Positions 10,007 through 22,621 of a stretch of 64,000 nucleotides of DNA are shown in pieces (within the stretch, counting starts at the first letter, position 1; each line of letters opens with the position of its first letter). Under the pieces are notes generated by a model. It was not told where the DNA came from. It searched no databases and was given only the letters and a program-made list of their open reading frames with translations. The DNA is from Leptoclinus maculatus (taxonomy: Eukaryota > Chordata > Actinopteri > Perciformes > Stichaeidae), in assembly GCA_032191485.1 (NCBI GenBank), contig JAVDOI010000005.1, forward strand, positions 2,130,001 to 2,194,000, given 5' to 3'. The translations under genes were made by a program, and so were the position numbers.

Positions 10007-13000
10007 TCACGCCACACGCATCATCAGCTCCTCCAGCGCTCGCTCTCGATGGTTTTCATGGACCAGCAGAACTTCTTTGATGGCGTTCTGCTGGAAGCCC
10101 ATCTCATTGAACTGACCCAGCAGATGGAGGAACTCCTCGGCCTAAGAGGAAGACATCAATATGTTTTTTTAATACAATTGTATCAATAAAAATGAGTATC
10201 AAAAGAGAATTGTAAAGTGTTTCTGTCTCCAATGAAAGACTGATGTAATGGTGTAGCTCTCTGCACGTCTTACCTTTGTTTCACAGTTCTGAAACATCTC
10301 CAGAGCCTCTTCTACCAGAGCCACATCATAACCCAGCTGACACAGATGGTCAAATGCCACCAGGTAACTCAAGATCTGCAAACACGCACACGAATATTCA
10401 TTCATGTGGAACACAACAGCATATTGTGGGTCAAATAGGGTCAAAAACCAAAAGAGACTTTTTCAACTGAAAGTTGTCCTGGTTTGAGAAAACAAGCTGC
10501 TGAGCTGACTTATGAAGACTAATAATGCAGTATCAATAGTAACTCATTGTTTGACCACGTCTAGCAGTGGTGGAGGAAGTATTCACATCTTTTACTTTAG
10601 TCAAGTAAACATATGTACAATCAGTAAAATGTCCCCTTTGACTATTGCACTAATATAGATGTCATATCATTAGAGTATTATTACTCATGCATTAATGAAA
10701 AGGCTGGTTTTACTGTTTTAGCTGCTGGAGGTAGAGCTCATTTTGACCAACTAATGCTTATTTGCATTATTATGTAACCTGTTGATTATTTTAATAAAAA
10801 TGCCATCAAAATTACCCAGAGGCCAAAGGGACACCTCCAGATTCCTTATATATAGATATCTAGATATAGATATATATTGTATATACTGTATATACATAAC
10901 GAAAATACTTAAATAAAGTACAAAAACCTCAAAAGTACAGTTCTTTAATAAAAGTACTTAGTTACTTTCCACCAGTCATCTGGTTAAACCTCATGTGGTC
11001 AGTTTGTAATAACCTTTCATGTCACGTCGTGCAGTGAAATACAATCTGTGTGAGAGCAGTATGACCTGACTGACCAGCATGAGACAAAGTCATACGCTCA
11101 TTAAGTCCTTAGCTCTTCTCTGCTGATCAACTCTTATTAAAGTGATTTACCAGCTGCCAGATCAGCTCCTGTTGACTGAGAGAGACTGAAGGAATCTGAT
11201 CTCAAACCAGACTATAAACTTAGTGAAACCACTAAAGATGCCAGAAAGTCAAACAAAATGCATATCAGTGCTGCAAGATTATTTAACCCACTTTTAATGT
11301 AACACTGAAAAACAAAAAGATTTCTCCTCGTATAACTTCAAGCTAATTCAAACTTATTGTCATTTGCATGTGTTTGCTTTTGTTACTTTAAAGCTGCTCA
11401 AGTAGAACTTAATCAAGAGTTTAAAATGGATCAGAATTAGCCTATAAGAAGCAAATATTATTAATTCATCCAGTGTGTCCATCCGTTTCCCCTCTCACAT
11501 CCCCCCTGTACTGTGGCTTGTGACTGACTCTGAGCAGACGTGAGGGGAGGTTATGGGAAAGCACGTGGAGCAGGCTGTGGAACCGCTGAGGTCTATTTTT
11601 ACAGTGGCTTAAAGTGGCTTATTACTCTGTGTTTTGGTTTCATTCCCACCTCTTCTCGACTATTAGAAAAAGGCTATAGTTTGAAGTTCCAGTGAAGCTT
11701 CTGTACTGTGACGTATTTAACAGTGAAATGGAATATTTGAGCAGAGTACAGTTACAACAGAGATTTAAATCAAATCTTTTGACTGTTGAATCCACACACA
11801 CACACATAGACACACACATAGACACACACACCTCCCTCAACTGTTGTTAGATGAGGAGGAGGACGAGGAAGAGATGAAAGGGAACCTTTGACTATTTTCA
11901 ACTGGCTCTGTGTCACTGCAGCGCGGGCAGAACATACAGATGAATGAATTCTTATCTGGTTTCATATGGCCGGTGTGGCTAGCTAGTCACCAAACTCTAA
12001 TTTGATTGGAGGATTTTTTGTAAACGGCCATGAGTGCAGTATGAGTCATCAAACATTTGAAACGGTTTTACAGAAGAGAAAAGACAGGGATTTGTTGTAA
12101 AACTACTCTGATAGAGATTTTTTGACAGATAATTGGCATACAACAAGTGATAAATGAATAATTTAGGTTTAGGCATGAGGAGTGACACTGGAGAGGGTTA
12201 GGGTAAGAATATCAGGGTAAGCCAATCAGAGGCAGAGTAGGGCGGGTCATAATGTGATTCATAACATTGAGGATCAGAGTCAGCCCACATCTGCTGTCAG
12301 ATCATGATCGTGGTCTTACTGTTTGTGACGCTTACTGACCTGATCTGGGGTCTGCCGGCCGGTCTTCTGCAGGGCGATGATGGCGGTGCGGAGGGGGTAA
12401 CCCCGGGCGGTGATGGCCCCCAGCAGCTCTCTCTCCTCTGGGCTCAGAGCTGACAGGAGCTCTGCTGACGAGTCCGACCCAGAGGACTTCTAGGAAACAA
12501 GAGACCAGTGAGTGAGTGTTCTAACAGAGGAGAGCCAGGCAGTGAGGACCGATAGCAGCACCCACTCAGTCACATTAAATCTGATTACAATGTCTCAGAT
12601 TCTTTCTGTAATAACAGCAGCTTTGACCCTTTCTTTTTTTAATTCATAACGTTATTTTATAGACTGGACATAAACACGTACATTACATCCATGAAACATA
12701 CACAAATGACATACAAAGAATGCAAAATAAAAGCAGACAAAGGAATATGAGGCCCTTACTATATCCCATAATCCCTCTAGGCCCTGATCCAGATGCCCAT
12801 GCCTATTCAATCTATAAACTCTTCCAACCAGCTGCTCCAGATAGAAAAGCTTGGAGCTCTTATCTTCCAGTTCAGAACAAGTTTCTGTTCAGCAGCAGTG
12901 TTACTAATCTAATTTCCATACAGATAAACCCTCTAAGTTGTCTCTAGTGTGTATGTATGGACTATAGGGCATTTAGAAACATCCACCTGGAGGATCTCTG

Positions 13001-16000
13001 TGAGGGCATGTGTTACCTCTGACCAGAGGGAGTTCCCTGCAGGGCATTCCCACAGACAGGGTGTTCTTTTACCTCAGCCATGCCAACATTTGTCTGAGAC
13101 TGTGAAATGTATTTATTACATTTAACTGGGATGAAAAAAGATTTCAAAGAACTTCCACCTGCTGAAGAACCTCTTATAACCTGGCTGGATTCAGGGAGCA
13201 GACTTTACGCCGTCTATTTTTAGACTGACTTGTGGCCAACTTGAATATAAATACAGTCAAACGAATTCTGCTGTGTTGGCCAGTCAGGGTGTGTGTGATG
13301 CTACAGAGAGCTGTCTGTCCCTGGCTTATGTGTGGAGATTTATAGTGGGGCTCAGGAGAAGGTAATGCCCTGAGCTTTACACTGTATTCATAGTCTGAGT
13401 AAAGGGCTAACTATACTGCGGATTCCAGAGCATTAGCATTCCCTAAGCCACACTATAAACTCTCACTGTTGAGACTAAATGGACAACCTAACACAACGTT
13501 TTGGTGACAGCAGACTGTATATGAGAAGTGGATGTAGTCACGTGATGTCATATATTGGTTTGTATACTACTGTTTTGAAGTCTGGAGTTCAGCCATGTTG
13601 GTTTTTGGAACCAGAAGTCTAAATAAGCTCATTGTTACACTTGTCTTTTCAATATGACTTTTGTCATCCCATCATGCCAGGACACATTAACTGTCGAGTC
13701 TGTCGGATCCAAGATCGAATCTTGCTCACATTGGGATCCGATCTGCCAGACCACATGCAGAGGTGGACTGGCTCACATTGAGTTCAGATCTCAGTGAGGT
13801 GTATAGAAATGATCAAACGTAGGTCTCCATCATCTTCCCCCACCCAGGAGTTCCTCTCCCGAGAAGAGCAAAGAGGAGTGGAGGAAAAACATGGAGACCA
13901 AAATGTTACAATTAACTTCCTTAAACTGAAAACGCAGTAAAAGGGATAAAGTTCTAAGACAACGCTGTGGTAACGACCTGTCAATCACCGTGTAGCCCCG
14001 CCCTAAAGCATCCCCTGCTTTATGGTCTGTTTGACTCTAAATGGACCATAATGTACTAAATGAACATCATGCTGTATTGAAGAAGACTTGAAACTAGAGA
14101 TTGAGACCATAAACTCATGTTTACAATGTTTACTGAGGTAATAAATCAAGAGAGCAGTAGAGTCATTTTCTCATAGACTTCTATACAACCAGAGGAGTCG
14201 CCCCCTGGTGGACATTAGAGAGAATGCAGCTTTAAGACATGAAGCATTGGCTTCACTTTTCAGAACCGGCATTTGCCGCCTTGACAGCATGGTCATTAAA
14301 CATTTGGTCACATCTTGTATAACAATATGGTGTTTTGGTGTGTTTAGGACATAAGATGTTCATTAGTTGTTGTTTTATACAGTGTAGTCAGCAATATTAG
14401 GACAGTGATATTTTTCATTGAGTACTCCACCACAATGAATTTGGTATTATACAATCACAATGATGTTAATGTACTGGCTTTCAGTGTTAAAGCTGCACTA
14501 ACGAATATTTCAATACATACGAATGGATAAATAACTATGTGGTGTCTTGTTGTTTAGCTGTCTGACCCATCACTTCAATGTTTTGGTTCACTCTCACTGC
14601 TCTCATGTAAAAGAGCCACAGCACACTACTTCCTCAGCAGCAGACAGACACAGTTAGAGACTAGCTGGTGAACATAGTGGAGCATTTAGCAGCTAAAGAG
14701 ACAGATGTTTCCCTCAGGGGTTGGTGGAGATCAAACACCGAGCTAAAAGAGAGAGAACATTTGACTGACATTTATACGGTGAACACAAACACCAAATGAC
14801 TTGTCATGTTGCTCTGTAACTGCTGGGAGTGGAAATGAACTGTTTGCTTACACATTCAACATTATCAACTTTATATAATATGTTGATGTTGTGTTTACAG
14901 CTAGTTGCCCCCAAATGCCCAATGGACAACAAATCCACCCACTCACACCAACAAATATCTGGCTTTTGTCTTCAGTGAAACGGTTACAATCAGCACTATT
15001 CCCAGGACAAATGCTCCAGCTCTGATCGGTGAATCAGTGAATCTGTCTGCAGAACAGACCTGCAGAGCATCATCATATCAAAAGTCTGTGAGGGCAAATG
15101 TTTTATTACAACAGGGATTGTACTTCTGTAGCTCTGTGGTGGAAAGTAACTATACTTACTCAAGATCTGTAATTAAAGAGCAACTTGCAGATTGAATTTA
15201 ACCTTTACCTTTCCTGAAAATTACCATTTGAAATGTTGATGGTTGGTACCATTTAGAAGTACTTGTCATTTGAAGGTAGGCTATACTTTTACTCTACTAC
15301 ATCTGAGAGGTAAAACTTGCACTCTATACCTCATTACATTTATTTTATTGGATTATTAATACAACATATAATCAACAAATCAATTATGATGTATCATTAT
15401 AGACTAAGATACAATGATGATTACCAGCCGTAACATTAAAATGGTACACATTAATTCATCAATAACTATAATCCAATAATATAATGTATTTTTCAGAATT
15501 TCTGCATGAAGACTACTTTTACTTTTGGTAAGTTAAGTATATTTTAGTAACAAAAGTAACAAAGTACAAAGTACTAACATGTACTAACATATATTTTGAT
15601 GTTGATACTTCTGTACTTTTACTAAAGTAACAAAGTACTTTTACATTGTTGTATCAGTACTTTTACTGGAGTACTTCCTCCCCCGCTGGTCATCAGTGTT
15701 ATTGGTTATGATAATATTGCACTCACCAAAGTAAGTGTTGGGAACATGCGAGATCATGGCTGAATACATCACTAGAAGCTGTTACAGAGCAGCAACAAGC
15801 ACACGCGGTCACATGATCCTACAGCTTGTGACAGCTCTGCCAGATCACGTCAATTTAAAAGTGAGCTCACGGTAATTGTTTTTTTTTACATTTTCTTTTG
15901 CAGGTAAGTCTGACCTGTTGGCTTGTTCACTACCTGTCTCATGATCTTTGAACCTCTTTAGTAACCTAGCTGCCTTCTGAGATCCCAGTCGTCATAGTCT

Positions 16001-18574
16001 TATGATGTCATGGAGCTACAAAAAGAAGTCTAGTTGTAATAAACTGTAGTTTTCATTCAAGTAGTGGCGGCTGGTGGAACATTTTCTTGGTAGGGCTGTG
16101 CCACATCCAATCAATTTCAGCAAACATCCCAGTATGATTTAATGCAAACAAATGAAGGTATCAAACATGCATTACTACTTTGCAGTTAAATATTTAACAT
16201 TTATTCCAACACGAAAAAAAGCAGTAAATAACACTTTGACAAACACGTCAGGACATCTTATTAATGTCACCCTCACAGGGAATTCAGTATAATATAATAT
16301 ATATATCATATAATAATATTCACTATAATATAATAATATATATATCATATAATAATATTCACTATAATATAAAAATATATATATCATATAATAATATTCT
16401 GTATAATATAATAATATATATATCATATAATATTCTGTATGATATAATAATATATATATCATATAATATTCTGTATGATATAATATAATAATATTCACTA
16501 TAATATAAAACACACAAACACACACACACACATATATATATATAATTATTTATATATAACTATATATCCATTTCTCAGACAGGTGCTTCATGTCCCTCAC
16601 TCCCTAACTGTCCATGCTGGTTCTGTCCCCGTTGTTTTAAAAAGATAAATAAGTTATTATCATGACGTCATCCAGCGAGTCAAACCTGTCTGGTGTACAG
16701 CTAGTAGAGAAGCTTCATGTACTGCTTCTCTTTCCTGCTAGTCTGCTGTCTGATTGTGAGGTCAGGCTGATCTGGGATCAGCTCTTTCAGTAGTTTCTCC
16801 TCTCAGTTCTCCTCTCAAGCGGGTCTTGGAGGAGCAGTGCTCGCCTGTAGAGACTAGTCCTGACGAGAACGCGCAGCTTGGGGCAGGAAAAAAACTGCCC
16901 CAAGCTGAATCTATTTGAGGACGCTGATTGGCTAAATTGTATGTCACTCATTTATATCTTTAGTCAGCATTAAAGCATCATTGGCTAAACTGCTTCATAG
17001 ACCCGCCTCTTTGGGGCAGTTTCTCCAGCGCCCCAGCAGCTGAGACGTGCACACGAGGAGAGGACGAGCAGGAAAAGCATATATTTACCGCAGATATCAT
17101 ATTTTACACATATTACTGGGTGATTCCATGTTTCAAAAACACAAATATTGTCAATTTGTATAGTTTATTATTATTATTATTTATTTTATTTTTTATTATT
17201 TGTAGCTCAAGGGGGGGCGGCGCCCTAGCGCCCTCTATGGACCAGCCGCCACTGCATTCAAGTATGATGACTTTATTTAGGTTTACTTTCATTTCTCCTA
17301 TAAACATTGATAAGGGGGACTTTGTATAAATTGTCCCAACACTGGATGTGAACACCCTCACGTTAAAGCAGAACGTTGGCATTTTGACGTCACTGTATTT
17401 CAGATATAACGTGCCAAATGACAGAATCAAATCAATGAAAAAAATGTATTTCTATAATCAACAGTACAAACACATTTAGTGAGATGTTTCGCATTAGAAA
17501 TATAAAAGCAGACTTTTTCTTGCCATGAGACTTTTCCTCGGTCCAGAACCATTGGTGTGAAACTGAAACACATCCTGGAACTCTGTTATCCTTCTCAAAA
17601 GGTGAGACTGCTATTTAAAATGATTACTGTGAATAAAACTGGAGCTCCATTGGTCACAATACAGCACTTTCCCTCATGTTACAACTTTTAACTCTTACCA
17701 TGTGTGTTGTGTTGAAGCTGGGGAGCATGTCGACTGTATTGGCTCTGGTGTTGGGGGCTCTGCTGGTGGGGGTCGTGTTCGAGGATGGGCTGTCTGTGTT
17801 GGGACTGCGCTGTTCGGACGTGTCCAGCACTGACAGGGAGCACTGTCGCAGGTTCTTCCTGCGCTGGTGAGGCAGGCTGCTGAGGCAGGCCGGAGGGTTC
17901 AGGAGGTCTGGGACGAAGGCTCTCTGTGCTTTCCTCTGACCACTCTGACATGAAGCTGCAGCAATTTCTCCACTAGAGCAGGCTTTCCCTGACAAACATA
18001 TCTTGGCATTCTCTGAGGCCTCATCTTCAGAGTCAGAGATGGGCAACTTAGTGCGCAGGACGTCGGGGTTGAGGCTGTGCGAGCGCTGTCGAGGATTGGG
18101 CTCCCAGAAGTCAGAGCAGTGGCGGCTGGCAAGGCGGCTCTGCTGCGGGCTGCTGAACATCATCCAGTACGGAGGACAAGATGGCTGCAGTCCTGATGAA
18201 GAGGAGGGGAGCTGAGGCCGATGCTGGCTGGTGTAGCCACTCTGCAGCCCGGTTAGCACCCAGTTCTCCAGACTGAACTCATACTGTCACATGGACAAAC
18301 AACATGTTAGTGACAGAAACGATTCTACCCAGCATACACCTCTCTAGCTTTCTCTTTCCTCTAGTCAAATGTCATTCAGTCAGTCTGTAGGTCAAGTACT
18401 CAAGTGAAACATCTAAACACCTGTTCATGATGAAACATTGTGAGGATCACCAAAGTTATAACAATTCATCCTAAGGGGAACATGGAGGATGAACTACATG
18501 TCATCCCAATCCATGCAGCAGTTGTTGACATATTTCAGTCTGGACCAAAGTGGTGGACAGACAGACAGACAGGC

Positions 18575-18611
<37 letters not shown>

Positions 18612-19107
18612 GGCAGACAGACAGACAGACAGGCAGACAGACAGACAGACAGGCAGACAGACAGACAGACAGACACTAGAGCCGCCCTGCTAGCACAGAT
18701 ACAAATAAAAGAGCTGTAGCATGTTAGCATGACTGAGGCTGATGAAATACAACTTCATGGCCTTTCCTCTGGTGGCAACTTTAGGCCAAACTTTACATTT
18801 ATACCCTGCTAGTGTAACCCCTCGAAACTCTGTAGTCTAAAAGCCTGAAGCCACATTGGCAGCCATTCAAGCATACAATAAACAGGACAGAACATCACAC
18901 TAGCTAAACTTTCAGAGTTTGTGCTTTGGGCGATAATGAATTGAAGGCCATGGGTTCATTAAGATCAATCACAGGTTAATGACAAGTTGAAACCACACTC
19001 ACCTCTGTGTCCTGCAGTCTGGTGAGATAATCAGGGACAATAACTTCCACGTCTTCTTTGACTTCCTGTGAGGCACCCTGTGGCATCTTCAGAGGGACAC
19101 CGTCCAT
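10007..19107 (-). CDS. ubap1l: Ubiquitin-associated protein 1-like (five coding exons)
   Basis: UBAP1L is a paralogue of UBAP1, the ESCRT-I subunit that binds ubiquitinated cargo at endosomes; this role is inferred from the family. The exons are 19107-19003, 18283-17699, 12489-12340, 10375-10274 and 10141-10007. All are phase 0 with AG/GT borders, giving 358 aa (human about 381). The start MDGVPLKMP with the later YEFSLENW resembles the UMA box of UBAP1, which contacts ESCRT-I. Exon 2 is a Ser/Pro/Arg-rich, probably disordered linker. Exons 3-5 form the C-terminal UBA pair (SOUBA-like): ELLSALSPEERELLGAI, RTAIIALQKTGRQ, LVEEALEMFQNC, FNEMGFQQNAIKEVLLVHEN. Introns 2 and 3 hold several TIR repeats. 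The acceptor before the start codon follows a (GT)n tract. Placement between kbtbd13 and pdcd7 matches human. Confidence 0.93.
10565..10974. repeat. TIR repeat, family cagtggtggaagaagtac, copy 2
   Basis: It starts cagtggtggaggaagtattc and ends actttccacca, with aagtacttaaataaagtac-type interior. It lies in ubap1l intron 3, about 190 bp upstream of exon 4 in transcript order. Confidence 0.6.
10980..12335. other. Rest of ubap1l intron 3
   Basis: No exon or clear mobile element was recognised. A short interrupted CA stretch lies near 11,795-11,830. Confidence 0.4.
12495..13485. other. Left part of ubap1l intron 2
   Basis: No exon was recognised. The sequence between about 12,650 and 13,260 has the look of an old retroposed fragment, but I could not name a family. 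Confidence 0.3.
13490..14245. repeat. Probable dispersed fish repeat
   Basis: From general knowledge of teleost genomes this resembles a common interspersed repeat with a gggcggggctacac-like segment near 13,990-14,005 and a tail reading cgccccctggtggaca. I see no second copy in the window, so the call rests on recall rather than internal comparison. Confidence 0.35.
14490..14905. repeat. Dispersed repeat (ttaaagctgcactaac family), copy 1
   Basis: It shares agttagagactagctggtga, the tgtctgaccca-a-cttca region and gttgctctgtaac-gctgg with sequence at 49,195-49,320 and 50,610-50,715. Its head, taaagctgcactaac, recurs at 54,173. It is a non-coding interspersed repeat in ubap1l intron 2. Confidence 0.6.
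15134..15688. repeat. TIR repeat, family cagtggtggaagaagtac, copy 3
   Basis: It starts gtggtggaaagtaacta and ends gagtacttcctcccccgctgg, with the same aagtaacaaagtac interior words as the copies at 2476 and 10,565. It lies in ubap1l intron 2. Confidence 0.6.
16054..17262. mobile_element. hAT-type non-autonomous transposon with exact 8-bp target duplication
   Basis: The element at 16,062-17,254 starts tAGTGGCGGCTGGTG and ends ACCAGCCGCCACTG. It is flanked on both sides by the identical 8-mer cattcaag (16,054-16,061 and 17,255-17,262), the length expected of hAT transposition. It is 1,193 bp with no transposase. The interior includes an AT-rich tandem array (16,285-16,500). A truncated inverted copy occupies 29,513-30,421. 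It lies in ubap1l intron 2. Confidence 0.88.
16285..16555. repeat. AT-rich tandem repeat within the hAT-type element
   Basis: Imperfect units of about 45-55 bp (atatatatcatataataatattc...) are repeated about five times, followed by a short (CA)n and (TA)n run. The open frames of repeated ISYN and YYMIYIL are artefacts. Confidence 0.8.
18557..18674. repeat. (CAGA)n microsatellite
   Basis: It consists of cagacagacagg-type tetranucleotides with scattered gcag variants, about 118 bp, within ubap1l intron 1. Confidence 0.95.
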
Positions 19108-19113
19108 CCTACT

Positions 19114-19116
19114 GAG

Positions 19117-19144
<28 letters not shown>
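19114..19144. repeat. (CA)n at the acceptor of the ubap1l start exon
   Basis: On the transcript this reads (GT)n followed by ctcag just before taggATG, so the repeat serves as the upstream part of the 3' splice site of the first coding exon. Confidence 0.8.
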
Positions 19145-19148
<4 letters not shown>

Positions 19149-19656
19149 ACTGAAGTCACTTTTGGGACATTTAATAGACTTATGATCACAATCACAGAAC
19201 TTGTTCACTGTCCTGAGTCACACATGTTCTCAGCAGCCTGTGGAGAGGAGGTAAGCTTTAATCTTTTAACTGAGGAAATGCTAACTCAAAGCTGCATTGT
19301 TGTCTTGGCAAATTTCTGAAAAGCTGAAAGCTAAATCAGATTCTCAGGAAACCTGTCTGCTCACACCTCCGCCTTTCTAAATTGGTTGAGTATGTTACAC
19401 AATGAAGAGACAGCCATAAATCATGCCTGTGAGTAAACCTTCAGGCCTATACAGTATGATAGATGTCCCTCTGTCCTGTGAAGGCTAATCAGATATTTGC
19501 TCCAGAAACACCAAAACACCAACGGACAAGGTGGTGCACGCCTCAGAACAGCAGAGAGGACAGGTGCTCTGTAAGCTCCTCGTGCAAACAGAAGCATGCT
19601 AATGCTACTGGACAAACAACATGACCGTAGGAGCCAGGTATGGCCTGTGTCATGTA

Positions 19657-21239
19657 CACTGGGTACGGAAAGTATTCAGACCCCTTTACATTTTTCACTC
19701 TTTGTTTCATTGCAGCCATTTGCTAAAATCAAAAAAGTTCATTTTATTTCTCATTAATGTACACGCAGCACCCCATCTTGACAGAAAAAAACAGAAATGT
19801 AGAAATTTTTGCAAATTTATTAAAAAAGAAAAAGTGAAATATCACATGGTCATAAGTATTCAGACCCTTTGCTGTGACACTCATATTTAACTCACATGCT
19901 GTCCATTTCTTCTGATCCTCCTTGAGATGGTTCTACTCCTTCATTGGAGTCCAGTTGTGTTTAATTAAACTGATTGGACTTGATTAGGAAAGGCACACAC
20001 ACCTGTCTATATTAGACCTTACAGCTCACAGTGCATGTCAGAGCAAATGAGAATCATGAGGTCGAAGGAACTGCCCAAGGAGCTCAGAGACAGAATTGTG
20101 GCAAGGCACAGATCTGGCCAAGGTTACAAAAGAATTTCTGCAGCACTCAAGGTTCCTAAGAGCACAGTGGCCTCCATAATCCTTAAATGGAAGAAGTTTG
20201 GGATGACCAGAACTCTTCCTAGACCTGGCCGTCCAGCCAAACTGAGCAGTCGTGGGAGAAGAGCCTTGGTGAGAGAGGTAAAGAAGAACCCAAAGATCAC
20301 TGTGGCTGAGCTCCAGAGATGCAGTAGGGAGATGGGAGAAAGTTCCACAAAGTCAACTATCACTGCAGCCCTCCACCAGTCGGGGCTTTATGGCAGAGTG
20401 GCCCGACGGAAGCCTCTCCTAACTGCAAGACATATGAAAGCCCGCATAGAGTTTGCCAAAAAACACATGAAGGACTCCCAGACTATGAGAAATAAGATTC
20501 TCTGGTCTGATGAGACCAAGATTGAACTTTTTGGCGTTAATTCTAAGCGGTATGTGTGGAGAAAACCAGGCACTGCTCATCACCTGCCCAATACAATCCC
20601 AACAGTGAAACATGGTGGTGGCAGCATCATGCTATGGGGGTGTTTTTCAGCTGCAGGGACAGGACGACTGGTTGCAATTGAAGGAAAGATGTAGTACAGA
20701 GATATCCTGGAAGAAAACCTCTTCCAGAGTGCTCTGGACCTCAGACTGGGCCGAAGGTTCACCTTCCAACAAGACAATGACCCTAAGCACACAGCTAAAA
20801 TAACAAAGGAGTGGCTTCGGAACAACTCTGTGACCATTCTTGACTGGCCCAGCCAGAGCCCTGACCTAAACCCAATTGAGCATCTCTGGAGAGACCTGAA
20901 AATGGCTGTCCACCAACGTTCACCATCCAACCTGACGGAACTGGAGAGGATCTGCAAGGAAGAATGGCAGAGGATCCCCAAATCCAGGTGTGAAAAACTT
21001 GTTGCATCATTCCCAAGAAGACTCATGGCTGTACTAGCTCAAAAGGGTGCTTCTACTCAATACTGAGCAAAGGGTCTGAATACTTATGACCATGTGATAT
21101 TTCAGTTTTTCTTTTTTAATAAATTTGCAAAAATTTCTAAATTTCTGTTTTTTTGATGGGGGTGCTGCGTGTACATTAATGAGAAATAAAATGAATGGCT
21201 GCAATGAAACAGAGAACTGAATACTTTCCGTTCTTACTG
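19657..21239 (+). mobile_element. Tc1-like transposon, near full length
   Basis: The element is about 1,583 bp, flanked by TA dinucleotides (19,655-19,656 and 21,240-21,241). The left end is cactgggtacggaaagtatt and the right end is its diverged inverse. Longer inverted blocks of about 200 bp at each side share agtattcagaccctttgc and the ttgcaaa-tttattaa region, as in the IR/DR group of Tc1 elements. It carries the transposase frame annotated separately. It lies upstream of the ubap1l start codon, probably in the 5' intron. Confidence 0.93.
20035..21066 (+). pseudogene. Tc1-family transposase with one in-frame stop
   Basis: The DDE transposase cuts and pastes Tc1 elements at TA sites. The frame opens at the ATG at 20,035 and stays in one phase to the TGA at 21,064-21,066, 344 codons in all, the usual family length. 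It is interrupted once by TAG at 20,692-20,694 (codon 220). N-terminal paired-like helix-turn-helix regions (RSGQGYKRISAAL, STVASIILKWKKFG, a GRP motif PRPGRPAKLS) precede the catalytic core. The catalytic acids are visible in LWSDETKIE, QQDNDPKHT and SPDLNPIEHLW. A few residues seem to be missing beside the stop compared with relatives. Everything else is intact, so inactivation looks recent or minimal. Confidence 0.92.
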
Positions 21240-21249
21240 TATATACCCT

Positions 21250-21590
21250 TTTTTGGTCACTTCCGGTAATTGAGTCACGTGGTGCTGGATAGCCACAATG
21301 GGGTTATCAGTGTCAGTCACGTTAGTCTAGTGGAAGGAGAGGGGGTGAGAGAGGGAGCCTTATTTTTTGTTGACCGCTATTTTACACGTTATTCACACTA
21401 ATATTGTCATTGTTCCACTAATGACTAAGCTATCCAGAACCAAGGTTTGTTTGTTATCCACAATAAACTCACAAAACTCAGCCACTGGATCGGCGTGAAT
21501 CATTTACTCGCCAGCGCGTCCGCAGGTTAGTCTCCCCTGTTTAGCCTCTCGGTGACTAAGTTGAAGTTGCCGATAGTCACCTACAATGAC
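21250..21590. other. Unclassified stretch between Tc1 and the nested TIR elements
   Basis: No coding or repeat identity was recognised. The sequence has GC-richer patches than its surroundings (ctcgccagcgcgtccgc) and may be a repeat fragment. Confidence 0.3.
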
Positions 21591-21595
21591 ACATA

Positions 21596-22621
21596 CACTG
21601 AAAAAAATTATTCGGCCCCCTTGTAAATGTTACATGTCTTAATCTAGTTTATTTCATCGATTTTAATGAGTAATTGAATCCTACGTATTTTTTTTAAGTA
21701 ATCTTAAAATGTACTGCGCTCGTTTAAAATGAGTTAATTCCATTCAGGTAAAAGTAATGAGAAAAAAATATGTACAATTTAATTTCCACACACTTTCCTG
21801 TCTGCGCATGGGCAGACTGCTAGAAATTCAAATCCTGAAGGCCTCTGGGGGATTTTCCGTGATGCAGCCAATCAAATATGGGCATTCTGACAAGCTTCCT
21901 GACTCGAGTACCACACACCGTGATACAGGGGGCTGAGACGAGGAAAGACATTGCAGAGCAGTACGTTTAATGTTTGGGTTGTAAAAGTTAAATCATAAGA
22001 CGGTCTCCTAAAGTGTTGAGTGGGCTGAGGCTTGTCAATAAGCGATGATGGTGGGTCTTCCAGCCACACCATCTGAGAACCACTGTCCTACATGAGCACA
22101 GAAAACATTATGTTTTCCTGAATTTAATTTATAAGCTAGCGTTATTCAAACGTATTGTAAGCCTCGTACCGAACGGTTTAATACGAGTACGTACATAGTT
22201 ACAGCCTTAGAAACGAATAATAGCTGTGGCGCCATCATGTGGTTATAAGGTGGTATTTCAGCTGCATGACAGAAGTGAAGGCCTGGGTATAACATGCACG
22301 GCCCGCCACTGGATACTAGTAATAGCTAAAAATGTTTAACTAAATCAAACTTAATTTTAGTTTGTAGAATTTAAACCATTAAATTGATCTGAATCTACTA
22401 AAACAAAATAGGTAAATAGTAATTGAGGTTACATAATACATTTGAGTATACTGAACATAAACATAGTGAGTACACTTTACTCAAAATAGTTGAGGTAAAA
22501 TTATGAATATAAATTAAGTAAAGTCAACTTAAAATATATATCTGGATTTAGATAAATTTATTTTGTGCGACCGCTTACCTAAAAAAAATTAAGTAAATCC
22601 AACACAACATTTTTTTCAGTG
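21596..22621. mobile_element. Outer TIR element (cactgaaaaaaa ends) with a nested second element
   Basis: The left end reads catacactgaaaaaaa and the right end ttttttcagtgtatg, inverted repeats of about 17 bp flanked by TA. The interior is AT-rich and non-coding. About 21,855-22,311 is occupied by a copy of the element seen at 8534-9526. Confidence 0.7.
21855..22311. mobile_element. Nested, truncated inverted copy of the 8534-9526 element
   Basis: It matches the complement of 8534-8995 across the terminus ggcccgccactg, the segment ggtggtatttcagctgcatgaca and the segment gacggtctcctaaag. Only about half the length of the first copy is present, and the second terminus is missing. Confidence 0.75.

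Noticed and set aside
14905..15195. 96-aa plus-strand ORF in ubap1l intron 2
   Set aside because: It starts at the edge of one dispersed repeat and runs into another, with no family match.
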